From the NCBI GenBank assembly GCA_037127255.1, contig JBANSL010000007.1, positions 65,085,038 through 65,149,037 on the forward strand: a stretch of DNA of 64,000 nt. The letters are read 5' to 3'. The notes under the pieces were generated by a model. That model had not been told where the DNA came from. It saw nothing but the letters and a program-made list of their open reading frames with translations, and searched no databases. Every line of letters begins with the position of its first letter. Position 1 is the first letter of the stretch. Below, piece after piece: positions 26,318 to 36,278 of this stretch. This DNA is from Persicaria tinctoria (Eukaryota; Streptophyta; Magnoliopsida; Caryophyllales; Polygonaceae). The position numbers and the translations under genes are program-made.

Positions 26318-27172
26318 CACGCCGTATATTTGCCCGATCTTACAATGCTCTTCCAATATCTCTTGATTAACCAATTAAGTAAATTAATTTAGGAAACTAA
26401 CTAAAACAATAGTTCTTAACTTAAGAAATTTAAAGGACTAATTGCTATGGAAATTAATTAACTAGATTTAAATTAACAAATTAACAGCAAAAAGGAAAGC
26501 AAAGAAAGCGAATAAGAGAAACGTGCGAGGGTCTGGTAGCGCGCGAGGCAGATCCGGGGAGCGCGGAAGCAGGGGCGTCTCAGGGACCTTGCTCGCTGGG
26601 AGCGGAAGCCAAAAGCGAGGAGCCGGAAGAATTCGCTAGGAGCGAAGCCGATGAGCCGCGCGCGAAGACTGGAGAACGAGGGCGAGCGATACCGAGGTTC
26701 TGCGTGCTGGCGGGAGAAGGCGCCGATGGATCCTGTGAGCGATGCCGCTGGGATGAGAGCGAGAGCTGACGCGGCCCTAGCAGGCACCGAAGCCTAGGGA
26801 GCCGGTGCCGAGACCAAGACGTCGGTGTTCCTCGATCTTCTTCCTTGAAACGTCAGACTGGTTAGGAGCTTAGGTACTGTTTGGTTTCGGTGGTGATGAG
26901 GGACGAAGGGGATGATGATGATTGAGTGCCGACAGTAACCTAGAACACAAAATTAAAAGGTTCCCTCGATTCCCAATCCAAACCTATTACCCGCTTTCAA
27001 ATTCCGTTCGTATGCTTCGATTCATTCGCTCCAATTAATTTAAGTTGTTAAATTAATTAGCAACTCTCTACACACTCACGCCGATCATCAATTCACGGCC
27101 ATACAAGGAGCTAAGCAAGATCTGACGCTTTTAGTTTAGCAATTGGCCGACCTAGCCAATTGTTATACATCA
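26318..27172 (-). repeat. Right (5') LTR of outer gypsy-type element, remainder, with inverted tail
   Basis: 26318-26945 matches 340-970. From about 26950 to 27172 it is instead the reverse complement of the first part of the 18228-type LTR: the sequence ending GCCAATTGTTATACATCA mirrors TGATGTATA...AATTGGC. The copy at the left end of the element lacks this inverted tail. GC-rich stretch 26530-26800 has an open minus frame of 104 codons (26787-26473) but is LTR sequence. Confidence 0.6.
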
Positions 27173-27587
27173 TCATGCCTACTCCAACTATTATTCAATT
27201 TTAGCTTCTATTATTCAATTTTAGCTTCTAAGTATGTGATTATTTGATTTAGGGTTTTTTTTTATCCCCCAAGTCGGAATGTATTTGCTTTTGAGTCGAA
27301 CCTATAGTTTTAGATTTTAGGATGTTTAGAGTTGTTAGTCAGATGCATACTTTTGTGTTTATTTACTTTAATGTGAGTTAAGCACCGCAAATTTGGGTTT
27401 AAGAGTGATATTATGGATTATTATTACATTATATGAATTATTGAAAAAGTGTTATTCGTTAAAATATAAGAAAATAATCAAGTTTGTTCTAAGTTCGCCT
27501 AGGCGCCGCCTAGGCCCTCGCCTAGCCGCCTAGGCGTTTGACGATCACACACCGCCTAGTGACCGCCTAGCGCATTTTAGAACATTG
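27173..27587. repeat. hAT-like right arm
   Basis: AT-rich stretch with a doubled TATTATTCAATTTTAGCTTC word (27189-27231), then CGCCTAGG-type repeats (27490-27570) and the terminal CGCATTTTAGAACATTG. No ORF. Confidence 0.6.
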
Positions 27588-27996
27588 TTTATAAGTGATC
27601 AAGTCATACCTATGTCCCAAGAGCTCTTCTTTTTCAGGCTCTAAGTGAGGACAACGAACCTGATAGGGCCCGGTGGCATGAGTTGGTGCCTCTTAAGACT
27701 CTGGGTCTTATAAATGGTATCAGAGCCGATTCTGGCCCCGGAGTACAGTATGCTCGGGTACGCTCCTCTCGGAGGGCAGTCTCTTGGGCCTGACGGGGTC
27801 GTTAATGCTTTAAGTGAGGGAGATTGTAACACCCCCGTCCTACATCGGATATCATAAGGATGTTGGGAGTGATTTATAAGTGGTTCAAGCCCTACTTATG
27901 TCATAAGAGCTCTTCCTTTTCAGGCTCCAAGTGAGGACAACGGACCTGAGAGGGCAGGTGGCATGGGCTAGTACCTCTTAAGACCCCGAATCTTAC
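27588..27996 (+). mobile_element. TRIM element, left LTR truncated
   Basis: Closely related to the complete TRIM at 47425-47889. Only the last ~120 bp of the left LTR remain, from TTTATAAGTG. Then follow a primer site TGGTATCAGAGCC (27715-27727), a short spacer with GTATGCTCGGGTACGCTCC, a polypurine tract GAGGGAGA and the right LTR 27825-27996 starting TGTAACACC. It has no coding capacity and its left edge is the right border of the hAT-like element. Confidence 0.85.
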
Positions 27997-28540
27997 CTAT
28001 GTTAGGAGTTTTTAGGAATCTTATTTTCACAGAATTAATAGCACTACATAACCAAATACAATTCACCGCCCTTAAGTTTTTACCAAGCCTCATTACAACC
28101 CCGCCGAATGGAATATTCTATGAAGGTTTCCATTGAGCGAAAGTCCTCTTGATTTTCTTATTTTTGCTTTGATGTATCCGGTAGAGATTTTGTGATATAA
28201 GTGTCAATATTTGATTTGATGTTTGTATATGGAATTGAGGTGAGTGCATGCTTAAAAGCCTAAACACATGAGAACGAGATAAATACATATTTTCCCCGTG
28301 TGATCCGTGATGAAGGAAGGAGGATGATCGTTTGCGATGCGAAAAAATGTAGGACGGTATCAACATTACAAACAGAGGCAGGGTCTACAACTTGGCCTTT
28401 TGGAAGCTCGGCGATGGGTGTCCAAAAGACTTGAAGTGGAAGGTGACTTTCTGGCAATTATATATTAATGCAATCAAGGGCGAGTGGAAAAGTCCGTGGG
28501 AGATTGAAATTCTTAATTATTTCGAATTCCCTGCTACTTC
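27997..28540. other. Unassigned sequence upstream of LINE tail
   Basis: No convincing gene. Short open frames on the minus strand (28366-28118, 28457-28260) have no recognisable motif. It may be a decayed part of the LINE whose tail follows. Confidence 0.4.
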
Positions 28541-28554
28541 TTTGATCGTTTAAT

Positions 28555-28752
28555 GTGGCTACCGTGGCCCACACCTTCAAGGAAGGCAATAGAGCGGTAG
28601 ACCGTGTAGCGCTCCTGGGACTGACCTCCCATGTCTTTACTTGGAGTGCTGATTCAAAGCTTCAAGATCTCGTTTGAAAGGACGCGCTTGGGTAGTTGTA
28701 CCACCGCGGTTGACACACCTAAATCCTCGCATTGTAATTAAAAAAAAAAAAC
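28555..28752 (+). mobile_element. LINE 3' end: RNase H remnant and poly(A)
   Basis: One plus frame reads HTFKEGNRAVDRVALLGLTS, the typical REGNRAADxLA block that ends plant L1-type RNase H domains. It continues to an in-frame TGA and finishes in an A tract of 12 at 28741-28752. Everything upstream is missing or unrecognisable, as in a 5'-truncated and decayed insertion. Confidence 0.65.
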
Positions 28753-28944
28753 TATGCATTTCACCTAATTTTGCCAAACCTCCCGATAAAGATGAGCAGC
28801 AATTGCCCACCTGTCGAGATCGATGTCTTCGTCCATCAGAACGCTCTTGTGCGTTGGCTCAACCGCAGTTAACCACGTCACGGATTAAAGTGTAATTTCC
28901 AACTAGTTTTGCCTCGATTATTTGGTGGAAAAAAGTGTAATATA

Positions 28945-29182
28945 CTCCCTCCGTTCGGCAAAACTTGTCGTTTACTATTCATCCACGTTTTTTTACAACG
29001 ATAAAAACTATATAAAATATTCATTTTTTTATAAATTTTTTTTAACAAGTTTGTACTTATTAATAATAACTACGAAGTTGTTAAAAAAATTATTAAAAAA
29101 AACTAGATATTTTATATAGTTTTTATCTCCTAAAAAAGCGTGCATGAATAGTAAAGTGTCAAGTTTTTCCGAACTGAGGTAG
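28945..29182. mobile_element. Stowaway MITE
   Basis: 238 bp flanked by TA (28943-28944, 29183-29184). The left end CTCCCTCCGTTCGGCAAAAC pairs with the reverse complement of the right end, CTACCTCAGTTCGGAAAAAC. The interior is AT-rich with inverted symmetry (AAAACTATATAAAATAT on the left, its complement on the right). CTCCCTCCGT is the hallmark of Tc1/mariner-derived Stowaway elements. Confidence 0.88.
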
Positions 29183-29419
29183 TAGCTTTTAAAAAAAAAA
29201 TTCTCATGTGTGGAAAATACAACCAGACATGGTGGTTGAGTAAGAAATTACTCGATTTGATTCTCCGGATGGAGGATACATTTATTCACTAAAACGGAGA
29301 AACTAAATATATCACAAATCTGCACGTCGGAATGAATGTACAAGTTTGTAGTGAACTAATTAATTAAAAAAGAGTAGTAATTAATTAAAAATAATTACAC
29401 ACTGAGATGAACAGGTGTT

Positions 29420-29467
29420 CAAAAAGAAGGATTTACGGTGTATCAAAAAGAAGGATTTACACTGTAT
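29420..29467. repeat. 24-bp tandem duplication upstream of NLR gene
   Basis: CAAAAAGAAGGATTTACGGT and CAAAAAGAAGGATTTACACT head two consecutive 24-bp units with two mismatches, about 250 bp before the resistance-gene start codon. Possible promoter feature. Confidence 0.85.
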
Positions 29468-29541
29468 GCACTCTTACCGAAATCAGGAAATTCAGGAATA
29501 TACTGATTGAAAATATAATTGAACGTACATTTCTATCATTA

Positions 29542-29549
29542 TGACGTGG
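29542..29549 (+). promoter_or_regulatory. ACGT-core element upstream of NLR gene
   Basis: TGACGTGG, combining a TGACG half-site with an ACGT core of the type bound by bZIP factors, about 170 bp before the ATG. AT-rich TATA-like sequence (AATATACTGATTGAAAATATAAT) lies at about 29493-29516. Functional use is a guess from position. Confidence 0.3.
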
Positions 29550-29717
29550 CACCGTGTAAACCACTCATGACGGCATTCTTTTTAAAAAAAAATTGGAATG
29601 AGAAATGTTCAACCAATCAACCTTCGTTAAATTTCTACTCTCAAGTCTCAACCAAAAAAAAAATCTACTCTCAACTTTCAAGTCCAGCACACCTTCAGAT
29701 CCATCTCCACTCCAGTC

Positions 29718-32700
29718 ATGTCTCCAGCCATGTTCAGCCTTGCTTCCAAACTCCTCTCCACTATTGACTCCCCTGCCTTTCAGAATGCCTATGGAAAGAG
29801 TTGTTCGAGGGATGAACTCCATAAGCTTATGGGGATCATCCAGAAAATCCAAAGTGTTCTTCTTGATGCTGAGAAGAAGCAAGAAAATTCTGTAGATGTC
29901 CGTAAATGGATTAAGGATGTCAGTGATGTGTTCTACGATGCTGATGATCTCTTCGATGAGGTTGTCACCGACTACATGCTTAAGCAACCGATAATCAAAG
30001 AAGGCAAGCTCCTGAAAAAGGTACTAGCTTCTTTCCCTAAGTTATATAGAAACTCCATTGCAAATCAATTTAAGGCTATCATGGAGAGGTTACGTGAGAT
30101 CTCTACTGATATGGGTCAGTTTGCATCTGTGGATTGTGTGCACGAGGAACCGATAAGCGGTGCTAGGAAAGGTCTAGATCCAGGGTCTTTTGTAGATTCT
30201 GAGGAGGTCATTGGTAGAGATGAAGAGAAGGAGGCCATTTTAAAGTTTCTCTTACAAGATCAGTCAAATGATGGTGTTTCAGTTACTGCAATAGTTGGGA
30301 TAGAGGGTATGGGAAAAACGACATTAGCCCAACTAGTTTACAATGACTGGGAGGTTAAGAAGAATTTTGAAAAAAGGTGGTTTGCAAACATTTCTGGAAC
30401 ATTAGATCATAACCAAGTGATTGAGAAGATCTTTCAATCTATATGTCATAAAAAGTTTGCTCATTTTGATCACTATGATTTGGAATACGAAATGAGGATG
30501 TTGCTCAGTGGGAGGAAGTTTTTGCTTGTCCTAGATGATTGGATGGGTATTTATGAAGTTGAATGGGATAACCTAATGAGTTTGTCAAGGGGTGCCGCAA
30601 AGGGGAGTAAGATAATTGTCACTGCAAGATTCTCAGAGGAAGTAGGGGTTGTGTGTCCATTAGCTGCTCAAACTCATAATTTAAAGGAGTTATCAGAGAA
30701 TGAGTCGTGGGATCTTTTTAAAAGAGTGGCCTTTACTCCAGAACAAGAGCAAGATTCGAGTTGGGTTGAAATTGGAAGAGAGATTGTGAACAAGTGTGCA
30801 AAGGTTCCTCTAGCCTTAAAGATTGTAGGCAGCATTCTTTACACAAAAACTACCATGATAGAATGGAAGTTGTTTATAGATAATGAACTGTCACAATTAA
30901 ATCCAAATATTCTTATGCAGCAGACCCTAGAATTGAGCTATTACCATCTACCATCCAACTTGAAGTCTTGCTTTGCTTATTGTTCCCTCTTTCCAAGTGG
31001 TTATATTTTTGACATGGAACATTTAATATATCTTTGGATTTCCCAGGGATATGTTCAGCCAATTAATGAAATGCTAACAGTTGAGGAGGTAGGTTATTCA
31101 TACTTTATGGAATTGCATAGGAGGTGTTTTTTTCAAAAATCAGAACGTTGGAATGCATACACAATGAATGATTTACTTCATGATCTAGCATACCGGGTAG
31201 CTGGAAAAGAGATTATCGCGAAAACCGAGTTAAGCCATAAGTTTGATCAGATTCCACGACATGTCAGTGTTTCCTTTCTCCATGATGATCAACTACATAC
31301 TTCATGGGGAGGTGTAGCGGATATGCTAAATACCAGCCAACTACGATCCTTAGTATTTTTGCCCTGGGAGGATGCATATCAGTGTTTGCTATCGGCTCTT
31401 GATCGACGGTTCACGTGTGGAAAGTATTTGCGTGTATTGAGTTTGTCATACTTGAGAATTGAGACTGTTTCGAGTTCCATTACGGAGTTAAAACACTTGA
31501 GATATCTTAACCTGTCCGGTAACAGGTTCAGAAGGCTCCCTGATTCCTTGACAAATCTATTGAATTTGCTGACATTGGACATCAGTGGGTGTCACTCTCT
31601 GGAGGAGTTACCTGATCATTTCAGAAAATTGATCAATCTGAGGCATTTGAATATATGGGATTGTGGTGAGTTGAAGCATATGCCACCTGGGATGGAGGAG
31701 TTGTCTTCTTTACAGAAATTGAGTGATTTTAAGGTAGGGAAAGCAACTGAGGGAGTTAAAAGCAGTGGGCTTGATGCGTTGGCTGGACTGAAGCTTAAAG
31801 GAGAGTTGACAATCTATTTTGATCATGGGCCTCATGACATAGACAATTGGGATGAAGATACATGTTTGCAGCTACCTGTATCTTTAGAACAGCTCCATAT
31901 ATGGAACTACCCTGGCTGGAGAATAGTACATTCGTGCAATACCCTTTCTTCGCTACCTTTCCTTGAACGTCTGACTCTGAATTATTGTCGCAGAGTAAAA
32001 CATCTCTCACGCTTGAGGTGCCTTCCTAATCTCAAATTTCTTGCTCTTTTCCGGTTGGATGAATTAGAATACATTGAAGATGAAGAGGAGGAGGAGGACA
32101 GATATACAGTAACCACGGGTTATTTTGATAAGACTGCCTTATTTTTCCCTCTTTTGGAGGATCTTAAAATGGTTGAGTTGAAGAAACTGAATGGATGGTC
32201 GAGGAGGAAAGTAGTAGCCACAAAAGCATCATCGACTGGAAGGTGGTCTCCTGATCTGTCTCTCTCGTTCCCTCTTCTTTCTCAACTAGCGATTGGATTA
32301 TGTGGAAAGCTGACGTCCTTTCCGCTATGTCCATCTGTTCGAACACTGAAGATCGATGATGTGGATGGTGGTGGACTAGTGAGTGTTTTGGATAAAACAT
32401 TTCCGTCTCTTGAAATCTGTAGCATTTCCAACTGTCGAGATTTGGAGGTTTTGCACCTCCTTGGATCACAGTTTCTCGAAGAATTACGAATCAGCGGCTG
32501 TGATCGGCTTGCGAGGGTTAAGATTAAAACACTTCCATCTCTCGTGTCTCTTGAAATTGCAAGATGTAAGGGACTGCAGAGTCTGCGCATTGCAAGTCTC
32601 AATGTCCTCTCGGAAATCAGAATGAGGGGATGCCCAAAAGAGTTGGACTTGTGGGGGGTGAATTGGGATTCCCTCCCCAATCTCCGTCGACTACTATATG

Positions 32701-32777
32701 ATGATAGGCTATTTCCATCTCCCAACGAGCTCCTCAATTATCTTGGATACCAGGAACAACCAGGTGTGGAGTTTTAG
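29718..32777 (+). CDS. CC-NB-LRR disease resistance protein (RGA type)
   Basis: 1019 codons, intact and intronless in this reading. An intracellular immune receptor of the plant CNL class. Residues 1-150 form the Rx-like coiled coil with WIKDVSDVFYDADDLFDE at 64-81, an EDVID-region variant of the RGA type. NB-ARC: P-loop GIEGMGKTT at 194-202, kinase 2 FLLVLDDW at 268-275 (lacking the usual V between DD and W), RNBS-B GSKIIVTAR at 296-304, GLPL-region KVPLALKI at 362-369, RNBS-D SCFAYCSLFP at 417-426, MHD-region TMNDLLHDLA at 482-491. Leucine-rich repeats follow from about 565 to the end. The length is normal for the family. The first Met (29718) is chosen; a second is four codons on. A splice donor CAG|GTGTGG lies at 32764, 11 bases before the stop, allowing an alternative C-terminus. 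MND in place of MHD and the altered kinase 2 leave activity uncertain. Confidence 0.95.
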   Translation: MSPAMFSLASKLLSTIDSPAFQNAYGKSCSRDELHKLMGIIQKIQSVLLDAEKKQENSVDVRKWIKDVSDVFYDADDLFDEVVTDYMLKQPIIKEGKLLKKVLASFPKLYRNSIANQFKAIMERLREISTDMGQFASVDCVHEEPISGARKGLDPGSFVDSEEVIGRDEEKEAILKFLLQDQSNDGVSVTAIVGIEGMGKTTLAQLVYNDWEVKKNFEKRWFANISGTLDHNQVIEKIFQSICHKKFAHFDHYDLEYEMRMLLSGRKFLLVLDDWMGIYEVEWDNLMSLSRGAAKGSKIIVTARFSEEVGVVCPLAAQTHNLKELSENESWDLFKRVAFTPEQEQDSSWVEIGREIVNKCAKVPLALKIVGSILYTKTTMIEWKLFIDNELSQLNPNILMQQTLELSYYHLPSNLKSCFAYCSLFPSGYIFDMEHLIYLWISQGYVQPINEMLTVEEVGYSYFMELHRRCFFQKSERWNAYTMNDLLHDLAYRVAGKEIIAKTELSHKFDQIPRHVSVSFLHDDQLHTSWGGVADMLNTSQLRSLVFLPWEDAYQCLLSALDRRFTCGKYLRVLSLSYLRIETVSSSITELKHLRYLNLSGNRFRRLPDSLTNLLNLLTLDISGCHSLEELPDHFRKLINLRHLNIWDCGELKHMPPGMEELSSLQKLSDFKVGKATEGVKSSGLDALAGLKLKGELTIYFDHGPHDIDNWDEDTCLQLPVSLEQLHIWNYPGWRIVHSCNTLSSLPFLERLTLNYCRRVKHLSRLRCLPNLKFLALFRLDELEYIEDEEEEEDRYTVTTGYFDKTALFFPLLEDLKMVELKKLNGWSRRKVVATKASSTGRWSPDLSLSFPLLSQLAIGLCGKLTSFPLCPSVRTLKIDDVDGGGLVSVLDKTFPSLEICSISNCRDLEVLHLLGSQFLEELRISGCDRLARVKIKTLPSLVSLEIARCKGLQSLRIASLNVLSEIRMRGCPKELDLWGVNWDSLPNLRRLLYDDRLFPSPNELLNYLGYQEQPGVEF

Positions 32778-32872
32778 AGTTGTCATTATATATATAAAGA
32801 ATTTCTTTCTACTGCTACTCTCATTTGTAGCCGCGGGAATTTTGAACATCAAAATTTTTACTTCATGTATAG

Positions 32873-32955
32873 GTGCTCTGAATTTGTCTCCAAGGAAGGA
32901 AATCAGACCAGCTTCAGCGTCATCTCCAAGTGAAATTACTCCAGTGCTCAAACAG
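32873..32955 (+). CDS. Candidate alternative exon 2 of the NLR gene
   Basis: 83 bp between an acceptor (TTCATGTATAG) and a donor (CAG|GTATGC). If the NLR transcript is spliced at 32764, its last base G plus the first GT of this segment give a Gly codon. The frame then stays open for 27 codons (ALNLSPRKEIRPASASSP and onward), Ser/Pro-rich. The intron would be 109 bp (32764-32872). There is no homology recognition; support is splice signals and phase only. Confidence 0.45.
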
Positions 32956-33120
32956 GTATGCTTTTTACTGATGCAACCTTTGAATTGAATCCATCGTATC
33001 AGGTAGTATATGTTTGTATCACGCAATGTGTTTTAAGAGTTACAGTAAATCTTCCATAAACAAGATGCTAGTTTTTTCAGAGTTCCATGTATAATTCATG
33101 TGCATTTCTTAATGACTTAG

Positions 33121-33184
33121 GAGCCAGCATCAATCCCATTGACCCACCATCCTGACATTGATGCTGCTGGTTGGGAGAATCGAG
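33121..33184 (+). CDS. Candidate alternative exon 3 of the NLR gene
   Basis: 64 bp between an acceptor (AATGACTTAG) and a donor (CGAG|GTATAC). In the phase passed on by exon 2 it reads 21 codons (EPASIPLTHHPDIDAAGWEN) plus one base. The intron before it would be 165 bp. It is followed within 120 bp by the young copia element 33302-36702. Confidence 0.45.
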
Positions 33185-33301
33185 GTATACCACTCTTAAC
33201 TCCTTATTACTCCGTACCTTGTTTGATTTGAAACGGCATGGCATGCAAGATTGGAATTACTACTATCAATGACGCTTCAACTAGAATTCAATACTCCCTC
33301 C
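33185..33301 (+). other. Start of putative large NLR intron
   Basis: Begins GTATAC and ends at the CCTCC target duplication of the copia element. No coding sequence. Confidence 0.4.
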
Positions 33302-33437
33302 TGTAAGATAGCGGAATTGATGTAAATCCTCCTTGAGGGTTTCCATTCATTGATATAACATATATATAGGTTACAAGGTATTGGGCCTTAACGGGCTTTC
33401 AGCCCACTATACAATAGGAGACCTATGTAATCTATCA
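33302..33437 (-). repeat. 3' LTR of gag-less copia
   Basis: 136 bp, TGTAAGATAGCGG to TGTAATCTATCA. Confidence 0.93.
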
Positions 33438-36278
33438 AACCCCCGCAGTCGAAATGGGAGGGGTCCGTACAGTGAGACTGGAACGAAAATCAATGAATAA
33501 CTGTCTAGGTAAACCCTTGGTGAATATATCAGCGTACTGATAAGAGGACGGGACATGTAGAACGCGGACATGTCCAATGGCAACCTTGTCCCTGACGAAG
33601 TGGAGATCAAGCTCAATTTGCTTCGTGCGTTGATGTTGGACTGGGTTGCTAGCCAGGTAGACGGCGGAGACGTTGTCAGTGTAGACCAGAGTGGCCTTCT
33701 GTAAGGGGCATCGTAGCTCAAGCAGGAGATTGCGGAGCCAAGAGCACTCAGAGACAACGTTGGCAACACCCCTGTATTCGGCTTCAGCGCTGGAGCGAGA
33801 CACGACGGACTGACGCTTGGCTGACCAAGACACAAGAGTGTCATTGAGGAAGACACAGTAACCAGACGTGGAGCGACGTGTGTCAGGACAACCACCCCAA
33901 TCCGCATCAGTGTACGCCACAAGATCAAGCTTAGAGGAAGGAGTGATGGTGGTGCCGAGCTCGAGGATGCCGCTGATGTACCGAATGATCCGCTTCAAAG
34001 CCTGAAAATGAGGTTCCCTAGGGGCATGCATGAACAAGCAGATCTGCTGGACGGCGTAACTGATATCAGGCCTGGTGAAAGTGAGATACTGAAGAGCACC
34101 AGCGAGACTCCTGTACAGTGTTGGATCATCAACCAAAGGACCAGAATGAGCACTGAGCTTGTTGGATGTATCGACTGGGGTTGCGACGGGATTGCAGTTG
34201 ACCATCTTAGCACGAGCAACAATCTCAGCTGCATACTTACTCTGTGAGAGAAACAGACCAGACGCATGCCGCTGAACGGCAACTCCCAAGAAGTAAGACA
34301 GCGGACCCAGATCAGACATGGCAAATTCTGCACTCAACCTCGAGATGATGGACGTTCGAAGAGCGTCAGAAGAGGCTGTGAGAATGATGTCGTCTACATA
34401 GAGCAGCAGGAAAGCCAAGTCCGAGCCTCTGCGATAGATAAACAGAGACGTATCCGATCGGCTGCCAGTGAAACCCAGGCGGAGCAGATGAGACGCAAAC
34501 CGCTGAAACCATGCCCGTGGAGCCTGTTTCAGACCATACAGAGAGCGCTTGAGGAGACAGACATGCTGTGGACGCTCAGCATAAGCAAACCCCGGAGGCT
34601 GAAACATGTAAACCGTCTCATTCAGATGACCATGCAGAAAGGCGTTCTTGACATCCAGCTGATGGATGCCCCAGTTGCGCGACAGAGCCAGACTCAGGAC
34701 CACTCGGATAGTGGCAGGCTTGACCACAGGGCTGAAGGTCTCATCACAATTAATACCGGCCTGTTGAGATCTACCGTTAACCACCAGACGGGCCTTGTAG
34801 CGCTCCAATGTCCCATCAGAGCGGAACTTGTGACGGAAGAGCCACATACAGCGAATGACGTTCGCCTCAGGAGGGCGAGGCACAAGAACCCAAGTGCCAT
34901 TCTTCGTAAGGGCCCTGTATTCGTCGAGCATAGCCGCCTGCCAATTCGGGTCTAGGAGGGCTGTTTTGTGGGAGGTGGGAACGGGGGAGAGGGAGGTCTG
35001 GGTGCAGGCAGAGGGTGAAAGCTTGTGGGGGGCAGTGGATGACTGATTAGGGAAGCATAAGCAACCAAAGGTACGAAGGTGATCATACCTAGGCTCGGCG
35101 TAATAAAGAGTCTGAGCTGGCGAGCGATGTTGTAGGGTAGTGGAAGGGAGAATGTTTAGGAGATAACATGTGGTGGATAAGGCGTGAGGCCAATAGGGAA
35201 GGGGAATAGATGCGTGGAAGAGGAGAGAGCGCATCATGTTGGTAATGGTTCTGATGATTCTTTCTGCCTTGCCATTCTGCTGAAAAGTATAGGGGCAAGA
35301 CAAGCGATATGAGATCCCATTTGCAGCAAAGAAGGAGTGAAAGTCTCTTTTGTCAAATTCACGACCATTGTCACATTGGAAACTTTTGATGGACATGTGG
35401 AATTGTGTTTTGATGTAGGTATGGAATCTGGCAAAAATAGGAAACAGTTGGGACTTGAAATGCAACGGGAAGACCCATAAGTAATGAGTGTAATCATCCA
35501 GAAACAAGAGGTAGTACTTGTGACCCTCCTTGCTAGGCACGGGAGAGGTCCAAATGTCGCTGTGAATGATATCAAATGGAGCAAGGGTAGAGGTCAAAGA
35601 CCGTTGAAACGGCAGTCTGGCATGTTTGCCTAGTTGGCAGGAAGAGCATAAACCAGAGCGTGGGTCTTTAGTACATGTGACAAGGTTCTGGGAACGGATG
35701 ACATCTAGAACGGCAGCGCTGGGATGGCCCAAACGTGCATGCCAGAGGCTGGATGACGATGCCGAGAGGGCGACCGGACACGATTGACGGGACGCAGGAG
35801 GTGGTGTGACAGGGTAGAGCTCCCCGGTGCTGTTACATCTCATGCGAGTAACCCCCGTAGTAAGTTCGTTCACAGAGAAACCATAGGGATCAAACGTAAG
35901 GGAAACGTTGTTGTCAGTAGTGAACCGACGGACAGAGATAAGGTTTTTGACAATCTTTGGGGCAATAAGGACATTGTTGAGATGTAGTGAGTGGGTTGGG
36001 GTCTGTAAATTGGCGTGGCCAATACCCGAAGTAGCAAGACGACCACCATTTCCGACGATAATAGAGGGGGCAGGGCCCTTAAAAGAAATAGAGGAGAGGT
36101 TACCTGATGAGTTCGTCATGTGAGAGGTGGCACCAGTGTCCATGTACCAAGAAGAATCTGAAGATGTCTGCTGCGTAGAGGAGAAGGCGTGATGCAGAGC
36201 TGGCGGAACATAGCCTGGATCAGGCGATATCAGACAGGCGTGAGGCCCGGCATGTCGAGAGGTAGAGTATGGGTGCAT
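33435..36278 (-). CDS. Copia pol polyprotein: protease, integrase, RT, RNase H
   Basis: 947 codons with no stop or frameshift. Protease site SSWYMDTGATSHM at about residues 42-54. Integrase zinc region HARLGH ... CSSC, then the DDE residues in IIHSDIWTS, FQCDNGREF and QNGKAERIIRT. RT blocks WLFRHKFRSDGTLERYKARL, QLDVKNAFLHG, and the catalytic LLYVDDIILTAS. RNase H blocks AYTDADWGGCPDTRRSTSGY, SSAEAEYRG and YADIFTKGLP near the C-terminus. The IN-to-RT linker is short. No gag precedes it: upstream minus sequence to the primer site is a GC-rich Ala/Pro/Ser-coding stretch (36528-36220). The ORF ends at the LTR edge. It could in principle supply enzymes but cannot form its own particle. Confidence 0.93.
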   Translation of the reverse strand: MHPYSTSRHAGPHACLISPDPGYVPPALHHAFSSTQQTSSDSSWYMDTGATSHMTNSSGNLSSISFKGPAPSIIVGNGGRLATSGIGHANLQTPTHSLHLNNVLIAPKIVKNLISVRRFTTDNNVSLTFDPYGFSVNELTTGVTRMRCNSTGELYPVTPPPASRQSCPVALSASSSSLWHARLGHPSAAVLDVIRSQNLVTCTKDPRSGLCSSCQLGKHARLPFQRSLTSTLAPFDIIHSDIWTSPVPSKEGHKYYLLFLDDYTHYLWVFPLHFKSQLFPIFARFHTYIKTQFHMSIKSFQCDNGREFDKRDFHSFFAANGISYRLSCPYTFQQNGKAERIIRTITNMMRSLLFHASIPLPYWPHALSTTCYLLNILPSTTLQHRSPAQTLYYAEPRYDHLRTFGCLCFPNQSSTAPHKLSPSACTQTSLSPVPTSHKTALLDPNWQAAMLDEYRALTKNGTWVLVPRPPEANVIRCMWLFRHKFRSDGTLERYKARLVVNGRSQQAGINCDETFSPVVKPATIRVVLSLALSRNWGIHQLDVKNAFLHGHLNETVYMFQPPGFAYAERPQHVCLLKRSLYGLKQAPRAWFQRFASHLLRLGFTGSRSDTSLFIYRRGSDLAFLLLYVDDIILTASSDALRTSIISRLSAEFAMSDLGPLSYFLGVAVQRHASGLFLSQSKYAAEIVARAKMVNCNPVATPVDTSNKLSAHSGPLVDDPTLYRSLAGALQYLTFTRPDISYAVQQICLFMHAPREPHFQALKRIIRYISGILELGTTITPSSKLDLVAYTDADWGGCPDTRRSTSGYCVFLNDTLVSWSAKRQSVVSRSSAEAEYRGVANVVSECSWLRNLLLELRCPLQKATLVYTDNVSAVYLASNPVQHQRTKQIELDLHFVRDKVAIGHVRVLHVPSSYQYADIFTKGLPRQLFIDFRSSLTVRTPPISTAGV

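Noticed and set aside
34266..34955. Plus-strand ORF of 229 codons
   Set aside because: Antisense of the RT/RNase H region of the gag-less copia pol.
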